A stretch of DNA of 14,077 nt from Chloroflexota bacterium (GCA_003453555.1 DMLA01000202.1:1-14077), one strand, 5' to 3'; counted from the stretch's first letter, positions 1 through 6,693 are shown. Made by a program: numbers and translations. Notes: a model not told the origin generated them from the letters alone.

Positions 1-81
1 AAGCATATCTGTACCGATAAGATGGGCCATGTGAGAACGGTCCCTAAGGAGGTTAGGGATATGCTCCAGGCCGAGTCTTGA
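1..81 (+). CDS. C-terminal fragment, probable hotdog-fold acyl-CoA thioesterase
   Basis: Frame 1 is open from the window edge to TGA at 79-81 and encodes the last 26 residues of a protein; the other two plus frames are closed early. The tail DKMGHVRTVPKEVRDML lines up without gaps with the C-terminus of the thioesterase at 1303-1722, DEGGKPREIPPKLRAIL: the D, G, R, P, R and L positions are identical and I/V and L/V swaps fill several others. I therefore infer a 4HBT/hotdog thioesterase, but 26 residues cannot prove it. It ends 25 bases before fpg, so it is probably the upstream gene of the same transcription unit. Confidence 0.45.
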   Translation, partial: KHICTDKMGHVRTVPKEVRDMLQAES

Positions 82-106
82 CCCAAAACTCTTCCTGAGG
101 TCTTCT

Positions 107-937
107 ATGCCTGAGCTTCCCGAGTTGGAGGTGATGAAAGATATTTTGCAAGATAACCTCCCTGGCCGAAGGATAGAGGGGGTGGAGATACCGCGGCCTA
201 TCGTGGTTCGCAACCTTACAGAGTTACACTCCTCCCATCTGGTGGGAAAAGCCTTCACCCGGGTGCAGCGGCGTGGCAAGTTCCTCATCCTCTCTCTGGA
301 CTCCTCCGACCATCTGGTCATCAACCTCATGTTGAGCGGGCAACTCTACTTTTGCCCTTCTCCCCAGCGACGTCTGGCCAAGACCTTTATTATATTGCGG
401 TTAGAAGGGGATATGGATCTGCGGTATGTGGACGCCAGGCAGATGGGGAAAGTGTATCTGACGCGGGATCTCTCCCTGGTGCCCGGCTTCGCTAGGCAGG
501 GGCCTGAAGCCCTGGAGGTGACCTTTGAGAGTTTCAAAGAGCGGCTGAAACGGCATCGGGGGGAGATAAAGGGGGTTGTGATCAATCAGGTCTTCGTAGC
601 CGGCATAGGCAACGCCTACGCGGACGAGATCCTCTTTCGGGCGGGGGTATACCCTTTCAAAAGAGAACCATGCCTCACTGGAAAGGAGATAAGGAGACTT
701 TATGAGGCTATGCGTGCGGTGCTCGAGGAGAGCATTGCTATCATCCGGGAGCGGATGGGCGATCAGATCCACCTCAAGTTCCGCGATTTTCTCGCCGTGC
801 ACGGAAAGGGGGGTTCTCCCTGTCCTCGTTGTGGCACCCCCATCTCCGAGGTGAGGGCTCGGGGTCGGCTCACTAACTTCTGCCGAAGTTGCCAGCCGGG
901 GATCATGATCGGCCGCTCCTGTAGCCTGAGAGGGTAG
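107..937 (+). CDS. mutM: Formamidopyrimidine-DNA glycosylase (8-oxoguanine DNA glycosylase)
   Basis: This bifunctional base-excision repair enzyme removes 8-oxoguanine and formamidopyrimidines from DNA and nicks the abasic site by beta/delta elimination. At 276 residues it has the usual family length. The N-terminus MPELPELE exposes the nucleophilic proline after Met removal, followed by the catalytic Glu3. Lys58 in RRGKFL matches the conserved beta-loop lysine. The helix-two-turn-helix signature is the GIGNAYADEILFRAGVYP stretch, and a C-terminal zinc finger uses Cys239, Cys242, Cys259 and Cys262, with Arg254 in the finger hairpin. All key residues are present, so it should be active and is Fpg rather than Nei. 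ATG 107 is preceded by a TGAGGT ribosome site at 96-101. The next gene starts one base after its stop, indicating co-transcription. Confidence 0.96.
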   Translation: MPELPELEVMKDILQDNLPGRRIEGVEIPRPIVVRNLTELHSSHLVGKAFTRVQRRGKFLILSLDSSDHLVINLMLSGQLYFCPSPQRRLAKTFIILRLEGDMDLRYVDARQMGKVYLTRDLSLVPGFARQGPEALEVTFESFKERLKRHRGEIKGVVINQVFVAGIGNAYADEILFRAGVYPFKREPCLTGKEIRRLYEAMRAVLEESIAIIRERMGDQIHLKFRDFLAVHGKGGSPCPRCGTPISEVRARGRLTNFCRSCQPGIMIGRSCSLRG

Positions 938-938
938 G

Positions 939-1310
939 ATGAGACGAGAAGAGTTCGAAAGGCTGGTGGCCGAGGCCCTGGAAGGACTCCCAGAGGAGTT
1001 CCAAAAAAGGTTGGACAACGTTGATCTGGTGGTGGTTGCCTATCCGACGAGGGGTCAGATGGAAAGAGCGGGGGTAGGCCCCCACCAGACCCTCTTTGGC
1101 CTCTACGAGGGGGTACCCCTCACCAAGCGGGATAGGGGGTATCATCTCGTTTTGCCGGACAAGATAACCGTCTTCCAGCGGCCTGTGGAGGCTGTCTGCC
1201 GCACGAATGAAGAGATCCGTAACCTCGTGAGGCAAACAGTGATACACGAGATAGCCCACCATTTTGGCATAGGGGATGAGAGGTTGAGAGAGTTAGAGAA
1301 GGATGGGTGA
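939..1310 (+). CDS. Small zincin-like metallopeptidase family protein (PF06262 type)
   Basis: A 123-residue cytoplasmic protein with the signature of the metallopeptidase family long known as DUF1025/Zincin_1. The zinc motif HEIAHHFGIGDE spans residues 103-114, with His103 and His107 as metal ligands, Glu104 as catalytic base and an acidic third ligand at Asp113 or Glu114 (HExxHxxGxxD-like). Upstream are the family's LYEGVPLT segment (residues 55-62) and LPDKITVF (72-79). Family members are minimal proteases whose natural substrate is unknown; there is no signal peptide or membrane segment. It starts one base after the mutM stop, with GAGGGTAGG as ribosome site, and its last 8 bases overlap the next gene, so translational coupling is likely. 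Family assignment is firm; the biological role is not. Confidence 0.9.
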   Translation: MRREEFERLVAEALEGLPEEFQKRLDNVDLVVVAYPTRGQMERAGVGPHQTLFGLYEGVPLTKRDRGYHLVLPDKITVFQRPVEAVCRTNEEIRNLVRQTVIHEIAHHFGIGDERLRELEKDG

Positions 1311-1722
1311 GGGAAAGAGGGTTGTAGAAACGGAGGTGCGCGTCCGGTACGCGGAGACCGACGCCCAAGGGGTGGTCTACTACGCCAACTATTTCGTCTG
1401 GTTCGAGGTGGCGCGCATGAGTTACTTGCGAGCCATCGGCTATGACTACGCCACCCTGGAGCGGGATGGCTTGGGGTTTGTCATCGCTGAGGCTAGTTGC
1501 CGATACCAGGCTCCCGCTCATTTCGATGAAGAACTGGTGGTGAGGACATCTGTAGGCGAGATTCGCAATCGGAGTTTCGCCTTCGAATACGAGGTGTACA
1601 ATAAGGGGAGTGGCCAACTGTTGGCCACTGGCTCCACAGTACAGGTTTTCATAGATGAGGGGGGGAAGCCCAGGGAGATCCCACCTAAATTGCGGGCCAT
1701 ATTGGAGGGGCCGGCTCTTTAG
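1303..1722 (+). CDS. Acyl-CoA thioesterase, YbgC/FadM (4-hydroxybenzoyl-CoA thioesterase) family
   Basis: A 139-residue single-hotdog protein that should hydrolyse acyl-CoA thioesters in the cytoplasm. The family signature is plain: VRYAETDAQGVVYYANYF at residues 14-31 contains the catalytic Asp20 followed by the YYANY turn, with Glu35 a few residues on. Length fits the family. Substrate cannot be read from sequence; YbgC members favour short-chain acyl-CoA and associate with the Tol-Pal system, but no tol genes are visible here, so I give no symbol. ATG 1303 has GAGAAGG just upstream and overlaps the zincin gene by 8 bases. Its TAG stop (1720-1722) interlocks with the TAA stop (1719-1721) of the convergent tldE gene. 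Confidence 0.92.
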   Translation: MGEGKRVVETEVRVRYAETDAQGVVYYANYFVWFEVARMSYLRAIGYDYATLERDGLGFVIAEASCRYQAPAHFDEELVVRTSVGEIRNRSFAFEYEVYNKGSGQLLATGSTVQVFIDEGGKPREIPPKLRAILEGPAL

Positions 1723-3065
1723 AACTCCGTTACTCCGGTGAAAGTGAAATCCCTTACCTTGAGAGCAGGTACGCAGCCACACCCCAGGTGGCTGCTGAGA
1801 AGGGGTTTCCGCTCCTTCCCTATCATCTCCACGGAGGATAGAGCCTCCAGGATGCTCTGGGTGAAGCGGAGGTTTTTGATGGGGCGGGTGATCTCCCCTT
1901 TCTCGATGAGGAAAGTTCCGTCCCTGGTCATCCCGGTGATGATGGTTTTAAAGCGGTGGACGGGGTTCATGTAGTGGAAGCGGGTGACCCAGATGCCTCG
2001 CTCTGTAGAGGCGAGCATCTCTTCCTTGGTGGCCTGGCCGGCGGCCATAAAACGGTTCGCGGCTAAGGGGCCATAGGGGTTAGGAGCGGGAAGGGTGGCG
2101 TGGCCTGTCGATTCCTTCCCCTTTTCGCGCCCCGCGGTATAGGTGTCATAGACCACGGAGGTGGCTAAACCCTCCCTTATGAAATCCACCTTTCTCTTGG
2201 GGACACCCTCATAATCGAAGGGCATGGGCAGCCCTTGGGGATCGAGCCCGTCATCCCAGAGGGAGATATTTCTTCCCACGATCTTCTCTCCAAACCGATC
2301 GGTCATGAAACTCCGCCTCTCTTGGACGGCTAGCGCCCCGCAGCCCAAGTAGGTGAGGTAGAAGAGTATCTCCTCCACGGCGTGCTCCTCCAGGATCACC
2401 GTGTAGTCTCCAGGGTCGATCTCTACGGGGTCTCGGCTGCGAAGGGCTTTCTCTATCGCCTCTTGGCCCAGGGCTTGAGCATCTATCTGGGTCACATCGA
2501 CAGAGGTAGCATGGGCGTAGCCAGAGCCGGAATCGGCCATGATCACGATCTCTAGATCGGCGAGAGTGGTAGGGTAGTAGGCGAAGACCCCTAGGGAGTT
2601 GGCCACGGCTATCTCCTGGGCGGCGGTGGTGAGGGCTCCCGAGGCGTTCAACCCCTTTTCTGTAGCCCGACGGCAGATGATGCTCGCCGCCTGCGCTCGC
2701 TCCTTAGGGGTGCAACCAGCCGTGGCTTCTACAAAGCCTTCCACTTTGGGTATGGGCTGGGGGGAGGGCAGGTAGAGGAAGTCAGGGTTCTCCCTTTGGA
2801 GCCTGGCCGCCCCGATGGCAGACTCCACCGCTTGAGCCAGCGCTTCGTCGCTCAGGTCGTTAGTGGTGGCCACGCCTATCTTCCTGCCCACCACCGCCCG
2901 CACTCGAATCTGAGCGTTCTTTTCAGCCACGTTTTGATGGATGTAAGAGTTGGCGAAGCGGGTCAACTGATTCTCCTCCCCTAATATCACCACCTCCGTC
3001 TGGTCAGCGGTGGAGAGAGCCAGCACCCGTTCCGCGATCTCCTTTATCTTCGCTTCGCCAAGCAT
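1719..3065 (-). CDS. tldE: TldE/PmbA-type non-catalytic partner of metalloprotease TldD
   Basis: A 448-residue member of the TldD/PmbA family (U62). In E. coli TldD and TldE form a heterodimeric protease that processes microcin B17 and acts on unfolded peptides such as CcdA; TldE lacks the zinc site. Here too no HExxxH exists: the equivalent region reads EEHAVEEILFYLTYLGCGAL. The N-terminal half carries the family VRAVVGRKIGVATTNDLS segment, and the C-terminus ends in a Gly/Cys-rich LGCGCVP stretch before the last strands. I chose ATG 3065 because a strong AGGAGAAG ribosome site precedes it and its A is also the last base of the upstream TGA stop (TGATG coupling). A much longer open frame continues upstream but is only the shadow of the preceding gene. 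It is the last gene of a three-gene operon. Confidence 0.9.
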   Translation of the reverse strand: MLGEAKIKEIAERVLALSTADQTEVVILGEENQLTRFANSYIHQNVAEKNAQIRVRAVVGRKIGVATTNDLSDEALAQAVESAIGAARLQRENPDFLYLPSPQPIPKVEGFVEATAGCTPKERAQAASIICRRATEKGLNASGALTTAAQEIAVANSLGVFAYYPTTLADLEIVIMADSGSGYAHATSVDVTQIDAQALGQEAIEKALRSRDPVEIDPGDYTVILEEHAVEEILFYLTYLGCGALAVQERRSFMTDRFGEKIVGRNISLWDDGLDPQGLPMPFDYEGVPKRKVDFIREGLATSVVYDTYTAGREKGKESTGHATLPAPNPYGPLAANRFMAAGQATKEEMLASTERGIWVTRFHYMNPVHRFKTIITGMTRDGTFLIEKGEITRPIKNLRFTQSILEALSSVEMIGKERKPLLSSHLGCGCVPALKVRDFTFTGVTEF

Positions 3066-3641
3066 CACTTCTCCTTTCGCAAGAGGCTCCGAATCCCTGC
3101 TGTCACGGGAGGAGTTATCGTCTGCTCGACAAGGAACTCGTCGAGCAACTCGAGATCCACTCGGTCCTTCAACAAGGAGGTTATCTGGTTGACGCGATCC
3201 TCTCTCTTGGGCATGAGGTAGTAGGTCACTAGTTGGATCTCTAGGGGGATGGAGGGCACCTTCCACCCCTGGAAAGGGAGGGAAGATTCCCGCCGCCAGA
3301 GCAAGGAATCCGCCCCTAGTTGCACATTCCCCTGGGGAGTCTCTATCACTAACTCGCCGATGAGGTCGATCTCCACCCCCTCGATGCGGCAATGGCCGCG
3401 ATAACTGGTGAAGGGCTCACTGGCTCGCCGGTGGGGCAGGCTCTCCACGAACTCCCCCAGGGTTTCAGCCATGAGGCGGGCTGCATCACCGCTGGGGAGG
3501 AAGAGATCGACGTCGCGTGGCGAGATCTCCAGCCCTTGCTGGGCCAACGCCACGCTCCCCCCCGAGTCTCCATTCGATGGAGGAGCCCTGTAGCCTCTCC
3601 AGGAGGGTTGAGAGGGCTCGTCGGACCCTGGCGGAGAGCAT
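3065..3641 (-). pseudogene. Minimal nucleotidyltransferase-superfamily protein, frameshifted at a G7 run
   Basis: Two overlapping reading frames join into one protein if a single G is removed from the seven-G run at 3557-3563 (minus strand). The N-terminal frame starts at ATG 3641, two bases after the tldD stop, and reads through EWRLGG. The C-terminal frame resumes SVALAQQGLEISPRDVDLF and runs to TGA at 3065. The corrected length is exactly 191 residues. It then shows the nucleotidyltransferase signature: GGS at 27-29, Asp43-x-Asp45 in PRDVDLF, and a third carboxylate Asp92 in GVEIDLIG. Members transfer NMP from NTPs to small molecules, RNA or proteins; the target here is unknown. The C-terminal half remains well formed, so this is either a homopolymer sequencing error or a recent inactivation. 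From GTG 3553 alone the protein would lose GGS and be inactive. Confidence 0.75.
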
Positions 3642-3643
3642 CT

Positions 3644-5086
3644 CTATCTCATCACCCCCACGCGAACGTTCCTGAAGCGAGCGGGAGCGGCTCCATGTCC
3701 CACATGGGCCGACTGGCTGGGCTGCCCCTTGCCGCAGTTGGGGGTGCCCCATATCTGCCAGTGATCCCGGTTGCAGATGGCGTCGCAGGAACCCCAAAAC
3801 TCCGGTGTGATGCCGGTATAAGTGGCGTTCTTCAGAAGAGCGCCCAATTTGCCCTTCTTTATCTCGTAGGCGATCTCTGTCCCGAACTGGAAGTTGAGCC
3901 GCTTATCGTCGATGCTCCACGACTTATTGGTATCCATGAAGATCCCCTCTTCGGTGTTGGCGATGAGATCTTCGAGGGTCCACTCTCCGGGCTCTAGATT
4001 GATGTTGGTCATGCGGATGAGGGGGATGCGGTTCCAGCCATCGGCCCGCATAGCGCCGTTGCTCCTCTGGCCGATCTTAGATGCCGTCTCCCGGGATGTG
4101 AGGTAACCCATGAATACGCCTTCCTTCACGATGGGCGTACACTGAGCCGGTACCCCTTCATCGTCGTAGCCGAAAGTTCCTAGCCCTCCAGGGAGGGTGG
4201 CGTCAGCGGTGATGTTTACTATCTCAGAGCCGTACCGGAAATGGCCTAACTTCTCTAGGGTGAGGAAACTGGTTCCCGCGTAACTCGCCTCGGTGCCCAT
4301 CACCCTATCCAATTCGATGGGGTGGCCGCAGGACTCATGGATCTGGAGGGCCAGTTGGGTTCCCCCCAGGATGAGAGTGGTTATCCCGCTGGGGCATTGT
4401 TTGGCGGTGAGTAGGGCTATCGCCTCCTCGGCCGTCCTTTGAGCGTTCTCCACCAGGCCCATGCTCTCGATGAATTCGTAGCCCGCCGTTGCCTGGTGAC
4501 GGCCGAAGGAGTTGGGATAGGAGCGGGTTTGTACCTCGTCCTCGCTAGTGGCCATCGCTTCCAGGCCGGCGCCGCTCTCTATGATCTCTTGCTCTATGTA
4601 ACTCCCCTCCGTGCTGGCGAAGATCTGCGCCTCTTTGATGAAGGTCATACCGCTCTCGGCCACGGCGATCCCTTTCACTTTTCTCATCTCCCCATCGGCG
4701 GCCAAGAGCAGCGCTATCCTTTCTTCTAAGGGGACGGAAAAGGGATCGATCTTGGCCGGGGTGCGATATGTCCCTTTATGGGCCTCCGGAGGGCCCAACT
4801 CCACACCCTCTCGCTTCACCAAGGCGCTGGCTTTCGCTATCTCCACCGCTTGGGCGGTGACCCTCTCTACCTCCTCGAGGTTGAGGCGGGAACTAGAGGC
4901 GAACCCCCAGGCGCCATCGACCAGGACCCGTATGCCAAAGCCTTGGTCCCTGTTCAAAGAGAGGCCCTCAACTACGCCGTTTTTGACATCTATCCTCTCC
5001 GTTACCAGGTGGATGATCCGTATATCGCCGTAAGCCGCTCCCTTCAATTGGGCTAGGTCTAGGGCCCGCTCGGCTAACTCTTTCAA
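3644..5086 (-). CDS. tldD: Metalloprotease TldD
   Basis: A 480-residue catalytic subunit of the TldD/TldE peptidase. The zinc motif HESCGH is at residues 250-255 (His250, Glu251, His255), matching the HExxxH of E. coli TldD. A C-terminal Cys451 in TPNCGKGQP corresponds to the third zinc ligand of the family, so the site appears complete. In characterised systems the heterodimer degrades unfolded peptides inside a closed barrel, including modified-peptide precursors. The start is TTG 5086: an in-frame TAG lies a few codons upstream, no better start exists nearby, and AGGAGGG sits four bases in front. It is the first gene of the operon tldD, nucleotidyltransferase, tldE. I see no convincing minus-strand promoter in the 76-base gap to the divergent FmdB-like gene. 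Confidence 0.93.
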   Translation of the reverse strand: MKELAERALDLAQLKGAAYGDIRIIHLVTERIDVKNGVVEGLSLNRDQGFGIRVLVDGAWGFASSSRLNLEEVERVTAQAVEIAKASALVKREGVELGPPEAHKGTYRTPAKIDPFSVPLEERIALLLAADGEMRKVKGIAVAESGMTFIKEAQIFASTEGSYIEQEIIESGAGLEAMATSEDEVQTRSYPNSFGRHQATAGYEFIESMGLVENAQRTAEEAIALLTAKQCPSGITTLILGGTQLALQIHESCGHPIELDRVMGTEASYAGTSFLTLEKLGHFRYGSEIVNITADATLPGGLGTFGYDDEGVPAQCTPIVKEGVFMGYLTSRETASKIGQRSNGAMRADGWNRIPLIRMTNINLEPGEWTLEDLIANTEEGIFMDTNKSWSIDDKRLNFQFGTEIAYEIKKGKLGALLKNATYTGITPEFWGSCDAICNRDHWQIWGTPNCGKGQPSQSAHVGHGAAPARFRNVRVGVMR

Positions 5087-5108
5087 GGTTCCCTCCTGGA
5101 TAGGCTAT

Positions 5109-5137
5109 TTGACACCGAGTGATACGAGACGTATACT
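5109..5137 (+). promoter_or_regulatory. Sigma-70 promoter for the FmdB-like gene
   Basis: TTGACA at 5109-5114 and TATACT at 5132-5137 are separated by exactly 17 bases: a perfect -35 and a one-mismatch -10 at optimal spacing. Predicted transcription start is about 5144, giving a leader near 19 bases that contains the GGGAGG ribosome site (5152-5157) before ATG 5163. Confidence 0.82.
5122..5134. promoter_or_regulatory. Inverted repeat overlapping the -10 box, candidate operator
   Basis: ATACG-AGA-CGTAT is a perfect 5-base inverted repeat around 3 bases; allowing one bulged G, the arms extend to GT...AC (5119-5136). It sits in the spacer and runs into the -10 box of the FmdB-gene promoter, between divergent genes, which suits a repressor site. 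No regulator gene is nearby. The arms are short, so chance is possible. Confidence 0.3.
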
Positions 5138-5162
5138 AATAGCAGAAATGTGGGAGGCTTCG

Positions 5163-5396
5163 ATGCCCCTTTACGAATATCTTTGTGATGATTGCCAGAT
5201 GAGATTTGAGGCCTTGCGCGCTTTCAGCCAGGCCGACGATCTCTTGCCTTGTCCTCGTTGCCAGAGCAAAAGGACCAAGCGCGTCATCTCCTCCTTCGCC
5301 GCTTTCAGCAAAACCAGCGAGGAGACAGCCAGTCGATCCTTAGGCGGCAACCCCTGTGCCTCCTGCTCGGCGGATAGTTGCTCAACTTGCCGTTGA
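5163..5396 (+). CDS. FmdB-family zinc-ribbon protein with cysteine-rich tail
   Basis: A 77-residue protein beginning MPLYEYLCDDC, the diagnostic start of the FmdB-type regulatory zinc-ribbon family. Two CxxC knuckles, Cys8/Cys11 and Cys30/Cys33, should bind one zinc. The family name comes from a putative regulator of formamidase/amide-utilisation genes, but most members are uncharacterised, and no amidase operon is adjacent here. The C-terminal tail is unusually Cys- and Ser-rich, with Cys65, 68, 73 and 76 in CxxC-x4-CxxC array, which could bind a second metal. I chose ATG 5163 because GGGAGG lies five bases upstream; an in-frame TTG at 5109 is inside the -35 box and would precede transcription start. 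It stands alone, with its own promoter and 114 bases before tgt. Confidence 0.88.
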   Translation: MPLYEYLCDDCQMRFEALRAFSQADDLLPCPRCQSKRTKRVISSFAAFSKTSEETASRSLGGNPCASCSADSCSTCR

Positions 5397-5398
5397 GC
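5380..5398 (+). repeat. Stem-loop over the stop codon of the FmdB-like gene
   Basis: GCTCAAC-TTGCC-GTTGAGC has perfect 7-base arms and a 5-base loop; the TGA stop (5394-5396) lies in the 3' arm. No T-run follows, so it is not a standard intrinsic terminator. It may act as a 3'-end stabiliser or weak terminator. Confidence 0.4.
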
Positions 5399-5402
5399 TC
5401 CT

Positions 5403-5424
5403 ATATGTGTATGCGCGCACATAT
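5403..5424. repeat. Inverted repeat upstream of the tgt promoter
   Basis: ATATGTG and CACATAT form perfect 7-base arms around 8 bases, with an alternative self-complementary core TGCGCGCA at 5412-5419. It lies about 50 bases before the -35 of the tgt promoter and just after the FmdB gene. It could be a regulator site or part of a 3'-end structure; no T-run follows. Confidence 0.35.
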
Positions 5425-5473
5425 CTCCGCGCTTTCAAAATCGCTTCCCCTATCCTAGACCAGTTAGCGCCTT

Positions 5474-5502
5474 TTGTCAACTGTTCGCCTCTGTGGTAGA
5501 AT
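5474..5502 (+). promoter_or_regulatory. Sigma-70 promoter of the tgt-uppP-lipoprotein operon
   Basis: TTGTCA at 5474-5479 and TAGAAT at 5497-5502 are 17 bases apart, each one mismatch from consensus. Transcription should start 6-8 bases past the -10, near 5509-5511, which is the tgt ATG itself. The mRNA would therefore carry essentially no leader. Confidence 0.7.
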
Positions 5503-5510
5503 CCCTATCC

Positions 5511-6692
5511 ATGGAAGAGAACAAGGCTTTTGCTTTCCAGGTGGTAGGTCGTTCTCCCGGAAGTTGGGCTCGAGCAGGGGTGATACATACCCCTCATGGG
5601 GAGATCCCCACTCCTGTCTTCGCCCCCGTGGGCACCCAGGCAACGGTGAAGTCTGTCTCGCCGCGTGAACTCTTGGAACTGGGGGCTACTCTCGTCTTAG
5701 CCAATACCTATCATCTCTACCTCCGTCCTGGCCCAGAGGTAGTAGCCAGCCTGGGGGGGATACATCCCTTCATGGGCTGGCAAGGGCCGATTATGACCGA
5801 TAGCGGTGGCTTCCAAGTCTTCAGCCTGGAGCACCTGCGGAGGATAGATAACGAGGGGGTGACTTTCCGTTCCCATCTCGACGGCTCGGAGCAACATCTC
5901 ACGCCAGAAAGGGTGATAGAGGTGCAAGAGCAGTTGGGGGCCGATCTCATCCTTTGTCTAGACATCTGCACCCCCTATCCCTGCAGCCGGGGGCAGAGCG
6001 AGGCCGACTTGAGGCGGACCCATCACTGGGCGGAGCGGTGCCTTAAGGCTCATACCCGCTCCGACCAGGCCCTCTTCGGCATCCTGCAAGGCGGAACGTA
6101 TGCTAGTCTGAGGGAGGAGAGCGCCCGCTTCTTCGCCGACCTGGATTTCCCCGGGTATGCCATCGGGGGGTTGAGTGTGGGGGAGTCGAAGGAGATGATG
6201 CATCAGATGTTGGAGGTGACGGTACCCCTTCTGCCCGAGGATAAGCCCAGGCACCTTCTGGGGGTTGGCTCTCCGGAAGACTTATTTGAGTGCACGGCCC
6301 TAGGGATCGATATCTTCGATTGTGCCCTACCCACCCGCATCGCTCGCAATGGCTCCTTCTTCACCCGCCAGGGGAGGCTCAATATCCGCAACTCCCGATA
6401 CACCGATGATCCGGCGCCTATTGAGGAAGGGTGCGAGTGCTACGCTTGCCAGAACTTCTCCCGGGCTTATCTCAGGCATCTGGTGATGGCTAAGGAGATC
6501 CTGGGGGTTCGCCTGGCTACCATGCATAACTTACATTTCATGCTCAACCTAATGAGGGAGATACGGGAGGCGATATTGAGCGGGGATTTCGTGGCTCTCG
6601 AGGAGGAGTTTCTAGCCTCCTATGAAGTGGTGGACTACGAGGTTCGCAAGAGGAACAGGGAGGCTTGGTTGGCCAGGTTGCGGGGGGGATAG
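5511..6692 (+). CDS. tgt: tRNA-guanine transglycosylase
   Basis: This enzyme exchanges guanine-34 of GUN-anticodon tRNAs for preQ1, the committed tRNA step of queuosine synthesis. From ATG 5511 it is 393 residues, normal for bacterial Tgt. Catalytic Asp97 lies in TDSGGFQ and the nucleophile Asp270 in FDCALPTR. The zinc site is Cys308, Cys310, Cys313 and His339 (CECYAC plus MHN). Substrate-pocket motifs GILQGG (190-195) and GGLSVGE (219-225) are intact. One oddity is DIC at 151-153, where well-studied bacterial enzymes read DEC. A GTG at 5493 would add six residues but lies in the promoter spacer. Neither start has a ribosome site, fitting a leaderless mRNA. uppP follows after one base. No queuosine biosynthesis genes (queC/D/E/F) are in the window. 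Confidence 0.96.
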   Translation: MEENKAFAFQVVGRSPGSWARAGVIHTPHGEIPTPVFAPVGTQATVKSVSPRELLELGATLVLANTYHLYLRPGPEVVASLGGIHPFMGWQGPIMTDSGGFQVFSLEHLRRIDNEGVTFRSHLDGSEQHLTPERVIEVQEQLGADLILCLDICTPYPCSRGQSEADLRRTHHWAERCLKAHTRSDQALFGILQGGTYASLREESARFFADLDFPGYAIGGLSVGESKEMMHQMLEVTVPLLPEDKPRHLLGVGSPEDLFECTALGIDIFDCALPTRIARNGSFFTRQGRLNIRNSRYTDDPAPIEEGCECYACQNFSRAYLRHLVMAKEILGVRLATMHNLHFMLNLMREIREAILSGDFVALEEEFLASYEVVDYEVRKRNREAWLARLRGG

Positions 6693-6693
6693 C

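Noticed and set aside
401..1018. Long open frame on the minus strand across mutM
   Set aside because: Antisense shadow of a firmly identified gene; no family motif, and no credible ribosome site.
3066..3392. Extended N-terminus for TldE reaching to 3392
   Set aside because: The extra residues are the nucleotidyltransferase gene read in the wrong frame; TldE homology and a strong ribosome site begin at 3065.
5109..5162. TTG 5109 as start of the FmdB-like protein
   Set aside because: It is the first base triplet of the -35 box, upstream of predicted transcription start; MPLYEY at 5163 is the family start.
6682..6688. Second G7 run, at the end of tgt, as a possible frameshift
   Set aside because: tgt is already full length and the frame ends naturally one base before uppP; no sign of disrupted homology.
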